From positions 62,001-126,000 of the forward strand of contig WRDF01000003.1 in the NCBI GenBank assembly GCA_009783565.1: a stretch of 64,000 bases of DNA, given 5' to 3'. Shown here in pieces: positions 15,390 to 23,188 of this stretch. A program made the position numbers and the translations under genes. This DNA is from Rikenellaceae bacterium. Its GTDB lineage: Bacteria; Bacteroidota; Bacteroidia; Bacteroidales; Rikenellaceae. Numbering within the stretch: the stretch's first letter is position 1; each line of letters opens with the position of its first letter. A model generated the notes under the pieces. It was not told the origin of the DNA. It saw only the letters and a list, made by a program, of their open reading frames with translations, and did not search any database.

Positions 15390-16964
15390 ATGAAAAAAAT
15401 GATCTTTTGCATATCCGTCGGATTGCTTTTCGGAGGCATGCAAGCACTGAAAGCATCCGCCACTTTGAAAGATGTTATCTATTATAGTGAATACGGCGCT
15501 GTTGGCGATGGCGTAACCGACGATTTAGCCGCCATTGTGAGGGCACATGCCGCCGCTAATGAAGCCGGGCTGCCCGTCCGGGCAGACTACGGCGCGACTT
15601 ATTATATCGGCGGTTCAGACCAAACAGCCATCATACAAACCAACACCGATTGGAGTAATGCCGGATTCATCATAGATGACGTTAATGTTGAAAATCACCG
15701 AAAGAATGTTTTCAACATTGTGCCGAGCGCTCCTACGGTAGAAATAACCACCGTGAAAACGCTGAAAAAAGGGCAGCGAAAACTTGATTTGTCGCTGCTT
15801 CACGATGCTTTTATAGTCGCTATGGACAACAATACCATGCGCTATATCCGTATGGGACCGAATGTAGATCAGGGTTCGCCGCAGACCGATATTTTTGTGG
15901 TCGATAAGAACGGCAATGTGGCCCCCGAAACTCCGATTCTTTGGGATTTCGATACCATCACTTCAATGGTTGCGTATCCCATCGATTCGGAGACGCTGAC
16001 CGTTAAAGGCGGACATTTCACAACGATCGCCAATCAGGAAGAGATCGCAACGATTGCCAATCGGGGTACAGACGGAAGTTGGTATTATAATCGCGGTATA
16101 GGCGTAATGCGTTCAAATGTGGTTATCGATGGCGTATATCATGCAGTTACAGGAGAACTCGATCATGGCGCTCCGTACAGAGCTTTTATCGACATATCGA
16201 ACTGCTCTGATGTTACCGTGCAAAACTGCGTGTTCACCGGACGTAAGACGTATCAAACCATAGGCAGAGCCGGTACTCCGGTCGCGATGGGAACGTATGA
16301 TTTGCATGTCAATAGAGCTGCTAATGTAACGGTTAGAAATTCCCGCCAGACAAATGATATTAACGACCGGACATTTTGGGGAATTTTCGCTTCCAACTAC
16401 TCAAAAAATCTCATTTGGGACTCTGTTGAATTTTCACGTTTCGATGCTCACAAAGGTGTTGCAAACGCTACCATAAAAAACTCAAGTATCGGTCATCAGG
16501 GCGTTAATCTCATCGGCAGCGGAGTGTTTTTGATGGAGAATACGAAAGTAAACGGTTGGAGTTTTATCAATCTGCGCGAAGATTACGGCAGCACGTTCGA
16601 AGGCGATATCGTTATACGCAATTGCGTATATATTCCGTCCGCCGGACGAAGAGCAGATGCCGTTTTGATCGCCGGACGAAACACCGGGCAACATGATTTC
16701 GGATATCCGTGTTTCATGCCGGGAAAAATAACGATCGATGGGCTTGTAATCCACGATATGAACCCGACAGACGGTTATCAGGGACCGAAACTGTTTGCCA
16801 ATTTTACGCCCGAAAATACCTCTGAAAACTTCGCTGCAAGGTATTCGTTCGCCGTAACGGAGGAAGTCGAGATAAGAGGTCTGACCATAAAAAGTGGATT
16901 GCCGCTCATTATAAGCAGCAATCCGTTTATGTTTCGGAATGTTAGAATGACGAAAGATTTCTGA
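15390..16964 (+). CDS. Secreted right-handed beta-helix protein (pectate-lyase-3 like)
   Basis: 524 residues with a signal peptide (MKKMIFCISVGLLFGGMQALKASA). The N-terminal VIYYSEYGAVGDGVTDDLAAI matches the entry turn of Pectate_lyase_3-type parallel beta-helices. The rest shows beta-helix rungs with repeated V/I-x-N/D-x-V/N patterns (NCSDVTVQNCVF, RAANVTVRNS, NATIKNSSIG). No catalytic residues can be assigned, so polysaccharide lyase, hydrolase or a non-enzymatic surface role are all open. The gene is visibly richer in A and T than its neighbours and has no SusC/SusD or other carbohydrate genes around it, which suggests horizontal gain. An upstream in-frame TTG (15372) was rejected because the signal peptide starts at the ATG. 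Confidence 0.7.
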   Translation: MKKMIFCISVGLLFGGMQALKASATLKDVIYYSEYGAVGDGVTDDLAAIVRAHAAANEAGLPVRADYGATYYIGGSDQTAIIQTNTDWSNAGFIIDDVNVENHRKNVFNIVPSAPTVEITTVKTLKKGQRKLDLSLLHDAFIVAMDNNTMRYIRMGPNVDQGSPQTDIFVVDKNGNVAPETPILWDFDTITSMVAYPIDSETLTVKGGHFTTIANQEEIATIANRGTDGSWYYNRGIGVMRSNVVIDGVYHAVTGELDHGAPYRAFIDISNCSDVTVQNCVFTGRKTYQTIGRAGTPVAMGTYDLHVNRAANVTVRNSRQTNDINDRTFWGIFASNYSKNLIWDSVEFSRFDAHKGVANATIKNSSIGHQGVNLIGSGVFLMENTKVNGWSFINLREDYGSTFEGDIVIRNCVYIPSAGRRADAVLIAGRNTGQHDFGYPCFMPGKITIDGLVIHDMNPTDGYQGPKLFANFTPENTSENFAARYSFAVTEEVEIRGLTIKSGLPLIISSNPFMFRNVRMTKDF

Positions 16965-17012
16965 GCACTTACTTTATTCGTCCAAGTCTTTCTGTGGTCC
17001 AAAGTCTTTTCG

Positions 17013-17020
17013 TATCTTTG
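17013..17020 (+). promoter_or_regulatory. -7 element (TATCTTTG) of sdaA
   Basis: Exact TAnnTTTG match 31 bases before the sdaA ATG. A TTTCTG at 16989-16994 sits about 18 bases upstream and could serve as a weak -33 element. Confidence 0.65.
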
Positions 17021-17051
17021 TTAGGTTTTTCATTTACAGTAGAATCACGGC

Positions 17052-18272
17052 ATGGAATCACTGAGAGAACTTTACAAGATCGGTAACGGCCCGTCGAGCA
17101 GCCACACCATAGGCCCGCGTAAGGCGGCCATCACGTTTTCGGGGAAAAACCCTACGGCCGACGGTTACCGCGTAACGCTCTACGGCAGCCTCGCCGCAAC
17201 GGGCAAAGGACACTTGACCGATAAGGCGATACTCGACATACTCGAACCGCTAGCGCCGACCGAGCTTGTGTGGCAGCCGGCCGTGTTTTTGCCTTTTCAC
17301 CCGAACGGAATGAAGTTCGAGGCGTTCAAAAACGGCGCGGTCATCGATGAGTGGATGATATACAGCATCGGCGGCGGTGCGCTGGCCAATGAACACACGC
17401 CGTGCATCAAAGCCGACAGCATTTACCCGCTCACGACAATCAAGGAGATCGAAGACTGGTGCTACGATTACGGCACAAGCTATTGGGAGTACGTGGAGCA
17501 TTACGAGGGACCGGAAATCTGGCAATATCTCGACACCGTTTGGCAGACGATGCGCAGTACGATAGAGATCGGGCTTGAAAAAGAAGGCGTAATCCCCGGT
17601 GGACTCGGTGTGCGGCGCAAGGCGGCGACGTACTTCGTGAAGGCGAAAGGCCACACCGATGCAATGGCAAGCCGCGGGAAATTGTACGCCTACGCACTTG
17701 CGACGTCGGAGGAAAATGCCTCCGGAGGACAGATAGTCACAGCGCCCACATGCGGTGCAAGCGGCGTGCTGCCGGCCATTCTCTATCATCTTAAAACCTC
17801 GCGCGATTTCAGCGACATTCGCATCCTGCGTGCATTGGCGACAGCCGGGTTGTTCGGTAACGTGGTGAAAACCAACGGCTCGATTTCGGGCGCGGAGGTA
17901 GGGTGTCAGGGTGAGATCGGCGTGGCATGTGCGATGGCGGCAGCAGCGGCGAGCCAGCTATTCGGCGGTACTCCGTCACAGATCGAATATGCTGCGGAGA
18001 TGGCTTTGGAGCACCATTTGGGCCTTACGTGCGATCCCGTTTGCGGGCTTGTGCAAGTACCATGCATCGAGCGCAACGCCATTGCGGCGGCGCGCGCATT
18101 CGACGCCAATATTTATGCCATGTTTTCCGACGGCAAGCACCGCATAAGTTTCGACCGTGTGGTGGCGGTGATGAAAGAGACCGGCCACGACCTGCCACAC
18201 CTCTACAAAGAGACTGCTGAGGGCGGCCTGGCAAAGAATTACGAAGAAGATAATTTCGTGGGGTCGCTTTGA
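17052..18272 (+). CDS. sdaA: L-serine dehydratase, iron-sulfur type, single chain
   Basis: Deaminates L-serine to pyruvate using a [4Fe-4S] cluster, which makes it oxygen-sensitive. 406 residues combine the beta domain (ELYKIGNGPSSSHTIGPRKAA) and the alpha domain in one chain. Cluster and active-site Cys motifs are APTCGASG, EVGCQGEIG and CDPVCGLVQVPCIERNA. It feeds amino-acid carbon into pyruvate metabolism, in keeping with an anaerobic, peptide-using lifestyle. The gene stands alone, with its own promoter upstream and a composite repeat downstream; its TGA is followed directly by CGCGCACGTG. Confidence 0.95.
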   Translation: MESLRELYKIGNGPSSSHTIGPRKAAITFSGKNPTADGYRVTLYGSLAATGKGHLTDKAILDILEPLAPTELVWQPAVFLPFHPNGMKFEAFKNGAVIDEWMIYSIGGGALANEHTPCIKADSIYPLTTIKEIEDWCYDYGTSYWEYVEHYEGPEIWQYLDTVWQTMRSTIEIGLEKEGVIPGGLGVRRKAATYFVKAKGHTDAMASRGKLYAYALATSEENASGGQIVTAPTCGASGVLPAILYHLKTSRDFSDIRILRALATAGLFGNVVKTNGSISGAEVGCQGEIGVACAMAAAAASQLFGGTPSQIEYAAEMALEHHLGLTCDPVCGLVQVPCIERNAIAAARAFDANIYAMFSDGKHRISFDRVVAVMKETGHDLPHLYKETAEGGLAKNYEEDNFVGSL

Positions 18273-18298
18273 CGCGCACGTGTTGTGAGCCGTGCAAT

Positions 18299-18379
18299 CG
18301 TCATTGCGAGGGTTGTCAAACCCGAAGCAATCCAGAAAGAAACCGATAGATTGCTTCGCCTTTTATGCTCGCAATGACG
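18299..18379. repeat. Class A palindrome, copy A4
   Basis: Left arm GGTT-GTCA-AACC, a two-base compensated change relative to A2. The right arm is eroded (CCTTTTATG). It follows the sdaA stop, which is itself joined to CGCGCACGTG (18273-18282). Confidence 0.88.
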
Positions 18380-18437
18380 ATTAATTTTAGGTTGTAGCTT
18401 CAAGAACGCAACGATAAAACAAGTTTTTAACACAACA

Positions 18438-19085
18438 ATGGAAAAACACTGGCTGCGACGTACCGGTGAGCGGCAACTTGTCATTTTTGTACTTGGCTGG
18501 GGAGCGGGGCCGGCGGTCGTGGAGCATGTTGCAAAATTGCTCCACGCAGACGTGCTTGTAGTGTGCGATCACCGTGATATAGAGCCACTTAGCGAGGCGG
18601 AACTTGCGGAGATCGAGGCTTACGGTGAACGGTTTTTATTCGCGTGGAGTTTGGGCATTGTTGCAGCGGAATGTATTTTCGGTGACACGAAATTCACACG
18701 CGCCGTTGCGCTGAACGGTACGCCGCTGCCTCTCGACGACGAAACGGGCATCGGACGGCGGCGGTTCGTGGCGACACAAAAGGCACTTGCCAATGCAGGA
18801 TCGGATGAATTCAACCGCCGCGCATATGGTGAATTCTATAAAAAAGAGTTCACACCGCGCGGTTTGCATGCCGATATCGACGAACTCGCTGAGCTTAAAG
18901 CACTTGCGGAGAAAACGCAATACTCCTCAATCGCATGGGACAAGGCTGTTGTGGGTGCATACGACGCGATTTTTCCGCCTGAGAATATGTTGCGGTATTG
19001 GCGGCAGCATGCGGAATTGCGACCTTTGCCGCATTATCCATTCGCCGACGCGGACATAATTTTGCGGGAAATTGACAACAGATAG
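18438..19085 (+). CDS. bioG: Pimeloyl-[acyl-carrier protein] methyl ester esterase BioG
   Basis: 215 residues of the DUF452/BioG family. It removes the methyl cap from pimeloyl-ACP methyl ester after two elongation rounds in biotin synthesis, doing the job of BioH. An alpha/beta-hydrolase core is visible, with the nucleophile Ser in LFAWSLGIVAA, an early oxyanion region LGWGAG and a late acidic/His segment PHYPFADAD. The start gives EKHWLRRTGERQLVIFVLGWG, the family N-terminus. Its stop overlaps the bioC start by 14 bases, and that pairing with the methyltransferase makes the call firm. Confidence 0.92.
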   Translation: MEKHWLRRTGERQLVIFVLGWGAGPAVVEHVAKLLHADVLVVCDHRDIEPLSEAELAEIEAYGERFLFAWSLGIVAAECIFGDTKFTRAVALNGTPLPLDDETGIGRRRFVATQKALANAGSDEFNRRAYGEFYKKEFTPRGLHADIDELAELKALAEKTQYSSIAWDKAVVGAYDAIFPPENMLRYWRQHAELRPLPHYPFADADIILREIDNR

Positions 19086-19860
19086 AGACAAAGAACTGAT
19101 TCGCGAGCGCTTCGAGGCGAGCCTGCACACATACGACGAACTCGCTGATGTTCAGCGTCGTATATGCGCACGGCTGGCCGAATTGTGCGGTTGCGGGCAC
19201 GAAGTGCGTCGCGGATTGGAAATCGGCGCGGGAACGGGATTTCTGACGCGTTGCCTTATAGAACAATGGCCGCATGCAAAGTGGTTCGTAAACGATCTCA
19301 CGCCGGCCGTAGAACCGTTTATTACGCCGCAAGTCGCTGATACTCAAATAGAATACCTATGGGGCGATGCCGAGCGGCTCGACTATCCCGACGCGCTCGA
19401 CCTCGTGGCATCGGCATCGACGGTGCAATGGTTCGAGGACATGGAGCGTTTTGCACAACGCATTTCGGGCGCGCTTGCGCCAAGCGGGCGACTGTTGCTT
19501 TCGACATTCGGTCCCGAAAATTTCCGTGAAATACGGGCGACGACCGGAGAAGGGCTTAATTATCTGTCTCTCAGTGAATTATGCGTCTTGTTCGAGCGCA
19601 CCGGAATGCGTATCCTACATGCGGAAGAATATACCGAGACACTCGTTTTTGCTACGCCGCGCGACGTATTGCGCTATATTAAGTCGTTGGGTATCAACTC
19701 TATAAAGAAAACCGGCTGGAATCCGGGTCGCATGGACGACTTCGAAGAACGCTACCGCATCATGTTCCCCACGCCCGACATGCCCGATTCGCCCGGCAAC
19801 GATGGCATCACCCTCACCTATCACCCGCTACTGCTCGTCGCCGAGCGCATGTGCACGTGA
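19072..19860 (+). CDS. bioC: Malonyl-[acyl-carrier protein] O-methyltransferase BioC
   Basis: Class I SAM methyltransferase that caps malonyl-ACP so fatty acid synthesis can build the pimeloyl chain of biotin. 262 residues. The SAM-binding motif is GLEIGAGTGFLTRCL, followed by WFVNDLTPAV and the STVQWFEDMERF segment typical of BioC. The C-terminal ITLTYHPLLLVAER is common in Bacteroidetes versions. The start is TTG at 19072 inside the end of bioG; no ATG fits, and the family starts at this point (RDKELIRERFEASLHTYD). bioF lies convergent on the other strand and bioA/bioD are not in the window. Confidence 0.93.
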   Translation: MTTDRDKELIRERFEASLHTYDELADVQRRICARLAELCGCGHEVRRGLEIGAGTGFLTRCLIEQWPHAKWFVNDLTPAVEPFITPQVADTQIEYLWGDAERLDYPDALDLVASASTVQWFEDMERFAQRISGALAPSGRLLLSTFGPENFREIRATTGEGLNYLSLSELCVLFERTGMRILHAEEYTETLVFATPRDVLRYIKSLGINSIKKTGWNPGRMDDFEERYRIMFPTPDMPDSPGNDGITLTYHPLLLVAERMCT

Positions 19861-19907
19861 TTTATTGTCTTTTATTCTCCGTGTCCATACACTTTGCGTG
19901 CAGCAGG

Positions 19908-20249
19908 TCACTGTTTTTCGGCGGAGAGCCTGTCTATTTTCCGGTGCAATTCGTCGATGGAATCATGCAGCTTGCGATGCCGTTCGTGCATGGCTTTTAC
20001 CTTGTCATGTATCGCTATACCGCTGCCGGCGGCGATCGACGCTCCCAATGCGCTCAGAACGTTAGTGTAATTTCCGAGTACGAGTTGCGCGCCATCCGAT
20101 GGGGCATAAGGATTCAGCCATGGGACCAGAACGGCGATCAGTGCAAAAATCACGAGATAGCCGAACAGGAAAATGTATATGAACACCGAAATTTTGCTCG
20201 ACAGCCAACTCGGTATACGCGAGAGTGAATTATTAATTATCTTTTTCAT
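19908..20249 (-). CDS. Small membrane protein with C-terminal coiled coil, after bioF
   Basis: 113 residues, not recognised. There is a short amphipathic start, a strong membrane helix (about 19-44, ISVFIYIFLFGYLVIFALIA), a second moderately hydrophobic stretch (about 56-80) and a charged heptad-like C-terminus (HERHRKLHDSIDELHRKIDR). It starts one base after the bioF stop, so it should be the last gene of the rel-mqn-bioF operon, and it converges with bioC. The general plan resembles small holin-like or membrane-tethered adaptor proteins, but nothing supports a specific function. Confidence 0.6.
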   Translation of the reverse strand: MKKIINNSLSRIPSWLSSKISVFIYIFLFGYLVIFALIAVLVPWLNPYAPSDGAQLVLGNYTNVLSALGASIAAGSGIAIHDKVKAMHERHRKLHDSIDELHRKIDRLSAEKQ

Positions 20250-20250
20250 G

Positions 20251-21399
20251 TTATAGTATTTTTAACAGTTTCTCAATGTCATCTTCCATGAGCGTGGCGG
20301 TGAGCGAAAGGCGCACGCGCGCTTTGCCGCGCGGAACGGTAGGATGGCGGATCGGCGTGACCCAAAACCCTTCCTTGCGCATCTTTTCCGCAATCTCGCA
20401 GGCCGCACTGTTGCTGCCCGCCATGATCGGAACGATTTGCGTCATATCTTCGGCACACTCGCCTGCCGCAGGCGCAATCATCGCCGTAAGTCGCTGTAAA
20501 TGAGCGCGTCGGTCGTCGAAAAGAGCCAAACGCTCGACCACAAATCGCGTCCATTGCAACACGACGGGTGGCAGTGCGGTCGCAAAAATCAGCGTGCGCA
20601 TTCGATTTACGAGTAACTCGCGCACCACAGGTGCAACGGCGACGAACGCCCCATACGATGCCACTGCCTTGCCGAACGTTCCTACAATCACATCTATCTC
20701 ATTATCAAGTCCTTGCGCAGCGGCGCATCCCGCTCCGTTGTTACCACACACACCGAAAGCGTGCGCCTCATCGAGGTAAAGGTTCAGGTCGTAACGTCGC
20801 CGCAACGCGACAAGTTCGACAAGCGGCGCACGGTCACCGTCCATGCTGAAAATCGACTCCGTCACGACCCATACGCGCCCGTAACGTCCTCGCTCACGCC
20901 GCAGTATGCCTTCGAGATGCTCCATATCGTTGTGCGCGAACCGTCGCCATTCGCACCCGCATAGCCGCAGACCGTCTAAAATGCTGGCGTGCACCAACTT
21001 ATCGGCCAACACGAGGTCGTTTTTCGCCACGATAGCGGGCAACACGCCCGCGTTTGCAAGGTATCCGCTGCCGAGCACGAGCGCCGTTTTACCAAAATAA
21101 AGCGCAGCCAACGCAGTCTCTAACTCACTGTAATCCATGCTATTACCGGTTATAAGCCGCGATGACGGATTGCCCATCACAAAACGCTCACCTGCCCCCT
21201 CCCGCAAAGTCTCGAAAAACTCGTGCTGCAACGTCACGTCGGCGGCGATGCCGAGATAATCGTTCGACGAAAGGTTCACGTACCGCCGCCCGTCATGCTC
21301 GACAAATCGCCCGTCGGCAGCTATGGTGCGCAACGTCCGTAGATTATCTTCGGCCGCCAACCGATCGAGTATTTTGTCGATTTCGTTCATATGCCGCAT
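20251..21399 (-). CDS. bioF: 8-amino-7-oxononanoate synthase (BioF)
   Basis: PLP enzyme joining pimeloyl-ACP and L-alanine in biotin synthesis. 382 residues, alpha-oxoamine synthase family. Motifs are NLSSNDYLGIA, FVMGNPSSRLITGN, LVHASILDG, ESIFSMDGDRAPL, LYLDEAHAFGVCG and the PLP Lys in VGTFGKAVASYG. It lies on the minus strand, six bases after mqnD and convergent with bioG-bioC. Biotin genes are thus split between two operons here. Either the ATG at 21399 (MRHMNEI) or at 21390 (MNEI) could be used; the outer one is given. 2-amino-3-ketobutyrate CoA ligase is a close relative, but nearby bioC and bioG favour BioF. Confidence 0.92.
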   Translation of the reverse strand: MRHMNEIDKILDRLAAEDNLRTLRTIAADGRFVEHDGRRYVNLSSNDYLGIAADVTLQHEFFETLREGAGERFVMGNPSSRLITGNSMDYSELETALAALYFGKTALVLGSGYLANAGVLPAIVAKNDLVLADKLVHASILDGLRLCGCEWRRFAHNDMEHLEGILRRERGRYGRVWVVTESIFSMDGDRAPLVELVALRRRYDLNLYLDEAHAFGVCGNNGAGCAAAQGLDNEIDVIVGTFGKAVASYGAFVAVAPVVRELLVNRMRTLIFATALPPVVLQWTRFVVERLALFDDRRAHLQRLTAMIAPAAGECAEDMTQIVPIMAGSNSAACEIAEKMRKEGFWVTPIRHPTVPRGKARVRLSLTATLMEDDIEKLLKIL

Positions 21400-21405
21400 A
21401 GACCA

Positions 21406-22206
21406 TTATTTTACAAAAATATCATCGCCAATGCCCGTCAGCGCCGTAACCGCACGACGGCCTTCATCGCCGATATAAACAGACAACTCATTGACAAACA
21501 GCGATATATGGTTCTCGATAACTCTCGGTGACATCTCGCGCGCATGTCGTTGTACGAACTCTAATGGCTCTTCCGGATGCGCCAATGCATAGCGCGCACT
21601 CTCAGCAACCATGCGCCCTATCGCCCTCTGCACGGCCGCAGGCAAACGCTGTGATACTGCTATCGCACCGAGCGGCAACGGCAGCGCAGTACGGCGTTCC
21701 CACTCGTTACCGAGATCGACGACAAGCTGCAATCCGCGTTCGGCATACGTAAATCGTCCCTCATGGATGAGCACTCCCGCGTCAAATCGCTCGTCGGCAA
21801 CCGCATCAGCAATCTCCGAAAAAAGCATGGGTGTACGGTCTGTGAGGTGCGGATACATTCTGTCTATCAACAAGTTAGCTGTCGTATGCAAACCCGGCAC
21901 AGCGATTCGCATCGTGCTGTCCGCAAGGTCTATGTCAGTAGTTCGCGCGACTAATAACGGCCCGTTTCCGCGCCCGACCGCACCGCCACTTTCGAGTATT
22001 TTATAATCGCCTGCGATTTGCGGCAGTACCGCATAGCTCACCTTGATTATGTCTGCTTTACCGCTGATTGCCAGCGAGTTAAGTCGTTCTATGTCGGCGA
22101 AATCCGCGCTGAATTCCACACCGTCCGTCTCTACCCGCCCGTGCAGCAGGGCGTAGAAAATGAACGTGTCGTTCGGGCAGGGCGAAATATTAACCGTTAA
22201 TTTCAT
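21406..22206 (-). CDS. mqnD: 1,4-dihydroxy-6-naphthoate synthase (MqnD)
   Basis: Converts cyclic dehypoxanthine futalosine to 1,4-dihydroxy-6-naphthoate in the futalosine route to menaquinone. 266 residues with a periplasmic-binding-protein-like fold. MKLTVNISPCPNDTFIFYALL is the family N-terminus; KADIIKVSYAVLP and GNGPLLVAR line the ligand cleft; LPLPLGAIAVSQRL is also conserved. Its ATG lies inside the end of the mqnB fusion gene (17-base overlap). MqnA is a paralogue, but the SPCPNDTF motif and the fused MqnB neighbour favour MqnD. Confidence 0.93.
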   Translation of the reverse strand: MKLTVNISPCPNDTFIFYALLHGRVETDGVEFSADFADIERLNSLAISGKADIIKVSYAVLPQIAGDYKILESGGAVGRGNGPLLVARTTDIDLADSTMRIAVPGLHTTANLLIDRMYPHLTDRTPMLFSEIADAVADERFDAGVLIHEGRFTYAERGLQLVVDLGNEWERRTALPLPLGAIAVSQRLPAAVQRAIGRMVAESARYALAHPEEPLEFVQRHAREMSPRVIENHISLFVNELSVYIGDEGRRAVTALTGIGDDIFVK

Positions 22207-23188
22207 CTAATATTTTCTTCACTCCGGCAGCAAGCGCGCGCACGGCCCTGTCGATTTGCCACTCGCTGCGGCAGTCGGTCGTCAGATTCGACACGGCGCG
22301 CACCTCCATAAACGGCACACCGAACGCATCGCATACCGCAAAAAAAGCCGCACCCTCCATGTTTTCTATTTGCGCCACATGAGCGATATTAGCCTTACTA
22401 CCGGCGCAATTCACGGTCAATCCTGCTGCGACAGGCAAAATTCGCGGCACATCTCCGCCAATATATTCGCGCTCATAGAGCGGGGTAAACGCGCCCTCGC
22501 GCATTGCTCCGAGATCGCCCACGCGTTGCGAAGTTACGACAACGCAATCACCCGCTGTGAGACCACTCGCCGGCAATGCGCCCGCGATTCCCGCAAGGAT
22601 TATCATATCAGGCCGCTGCCTGCGTCGTCCACCGCTCACAATCAGCACCACCGCCGCCGCCGTCTCGGCCATTCCCACTCCGCCGACGACAACCGACACC
22701 GCACCTTTGCGTGTCATATCGCGCCAACGCCAGGCATCGACAAAACTGACATCGAACTCCTCGGCGAACGTCGCTGCCTCGCCTTCGGTCGGTACGAGTA
22801 CCACTATACGCTTCGTCCTTTTCGTTTTCAGTTTCAAAATATGTATCGTCACACCGATCGCTATTAGGAATAGCAATACACTGACCCACAGTGCATTAAC
22901 AACCCACAGCGCCGAGTAACTGATTGCCGCCCAAAGCATGGCGAGCGCCACCACTTTCACCCGCATCGGAATGCCGCGCCCTTTCGTATAGTCATCCAAA
23001 TATTTGCCGAACATACGGTTATTAAGCAGCCAATATCGGAGTTTTTCCGACGACCGCGAAAAAAACCACAGTGCCAACAGTAGTAGCGGCGTCGTTGGCA
23101 GTAACGGCAAGACCGCCCCCAAAAACGCAAGTCCGACCATAAGCAAGCCTAATATTTTATATAAAATCTTCAAGTTTGTGGCTCTCAA
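22190..23188 (-). CDS. mqnB: Fusion: DUF454/YbaN-like membrane domain plus futalosine hydrolase (MqnB)
   Basis: 332 residues made of two recognisable families. Residues 1-120 match DUF454/YbaN (FLGAVLPLLPTTPLLLLALW, then RSSEKLRYWLLNNRMFGKYL and GRGIPMRVK), with four predicted membrane helices. Residues about 127-332 are a nucleoside phosphorylase-fold futalosine hydrolase that releases hypoxanthine in menaquinone synthesis: VGGVGMAETAAAV, LAGIAGALPASGL, IENMEGAAFFAVC and VSNLTTDCRSEWQ. No stop or Met lies at the junction, so the fusion appears real. It would anchor a normally soluble enzyme at the membrane. The ATG overlaps the rel stop by 4 bases, and mqnD follows. Confidence 0.88.
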   Translation of the reverse strand: MRATNLKILYKILGLLMVGLAFLGAVLPLLPTTPLLLLALWFFSRSSEKLRYWLLNNRMFGKYLDDYTKGRGIPMRVKVVALAMLWAAISYSALWVVNALWVSVLLFLIAIGVTIHILKLKTKRTKRIVVLVPTEGEAATFAEEFDVSFVDAWRWRDMTRKGAVSVVVGGVGMAETAAAVVLIVSGGRRRQRPDMIILAGIAGALPASGLTAGDCVVVTSQRVGDLGAMREGAFTPLYEREYIGGDVPRILPVAAGLTVNCAGSKANIAHVAQIENMEGAAFFAVCDAFGVPFMEVRAVSNLTTDCRSEWQIDRAVRALAAGVKKILDEING

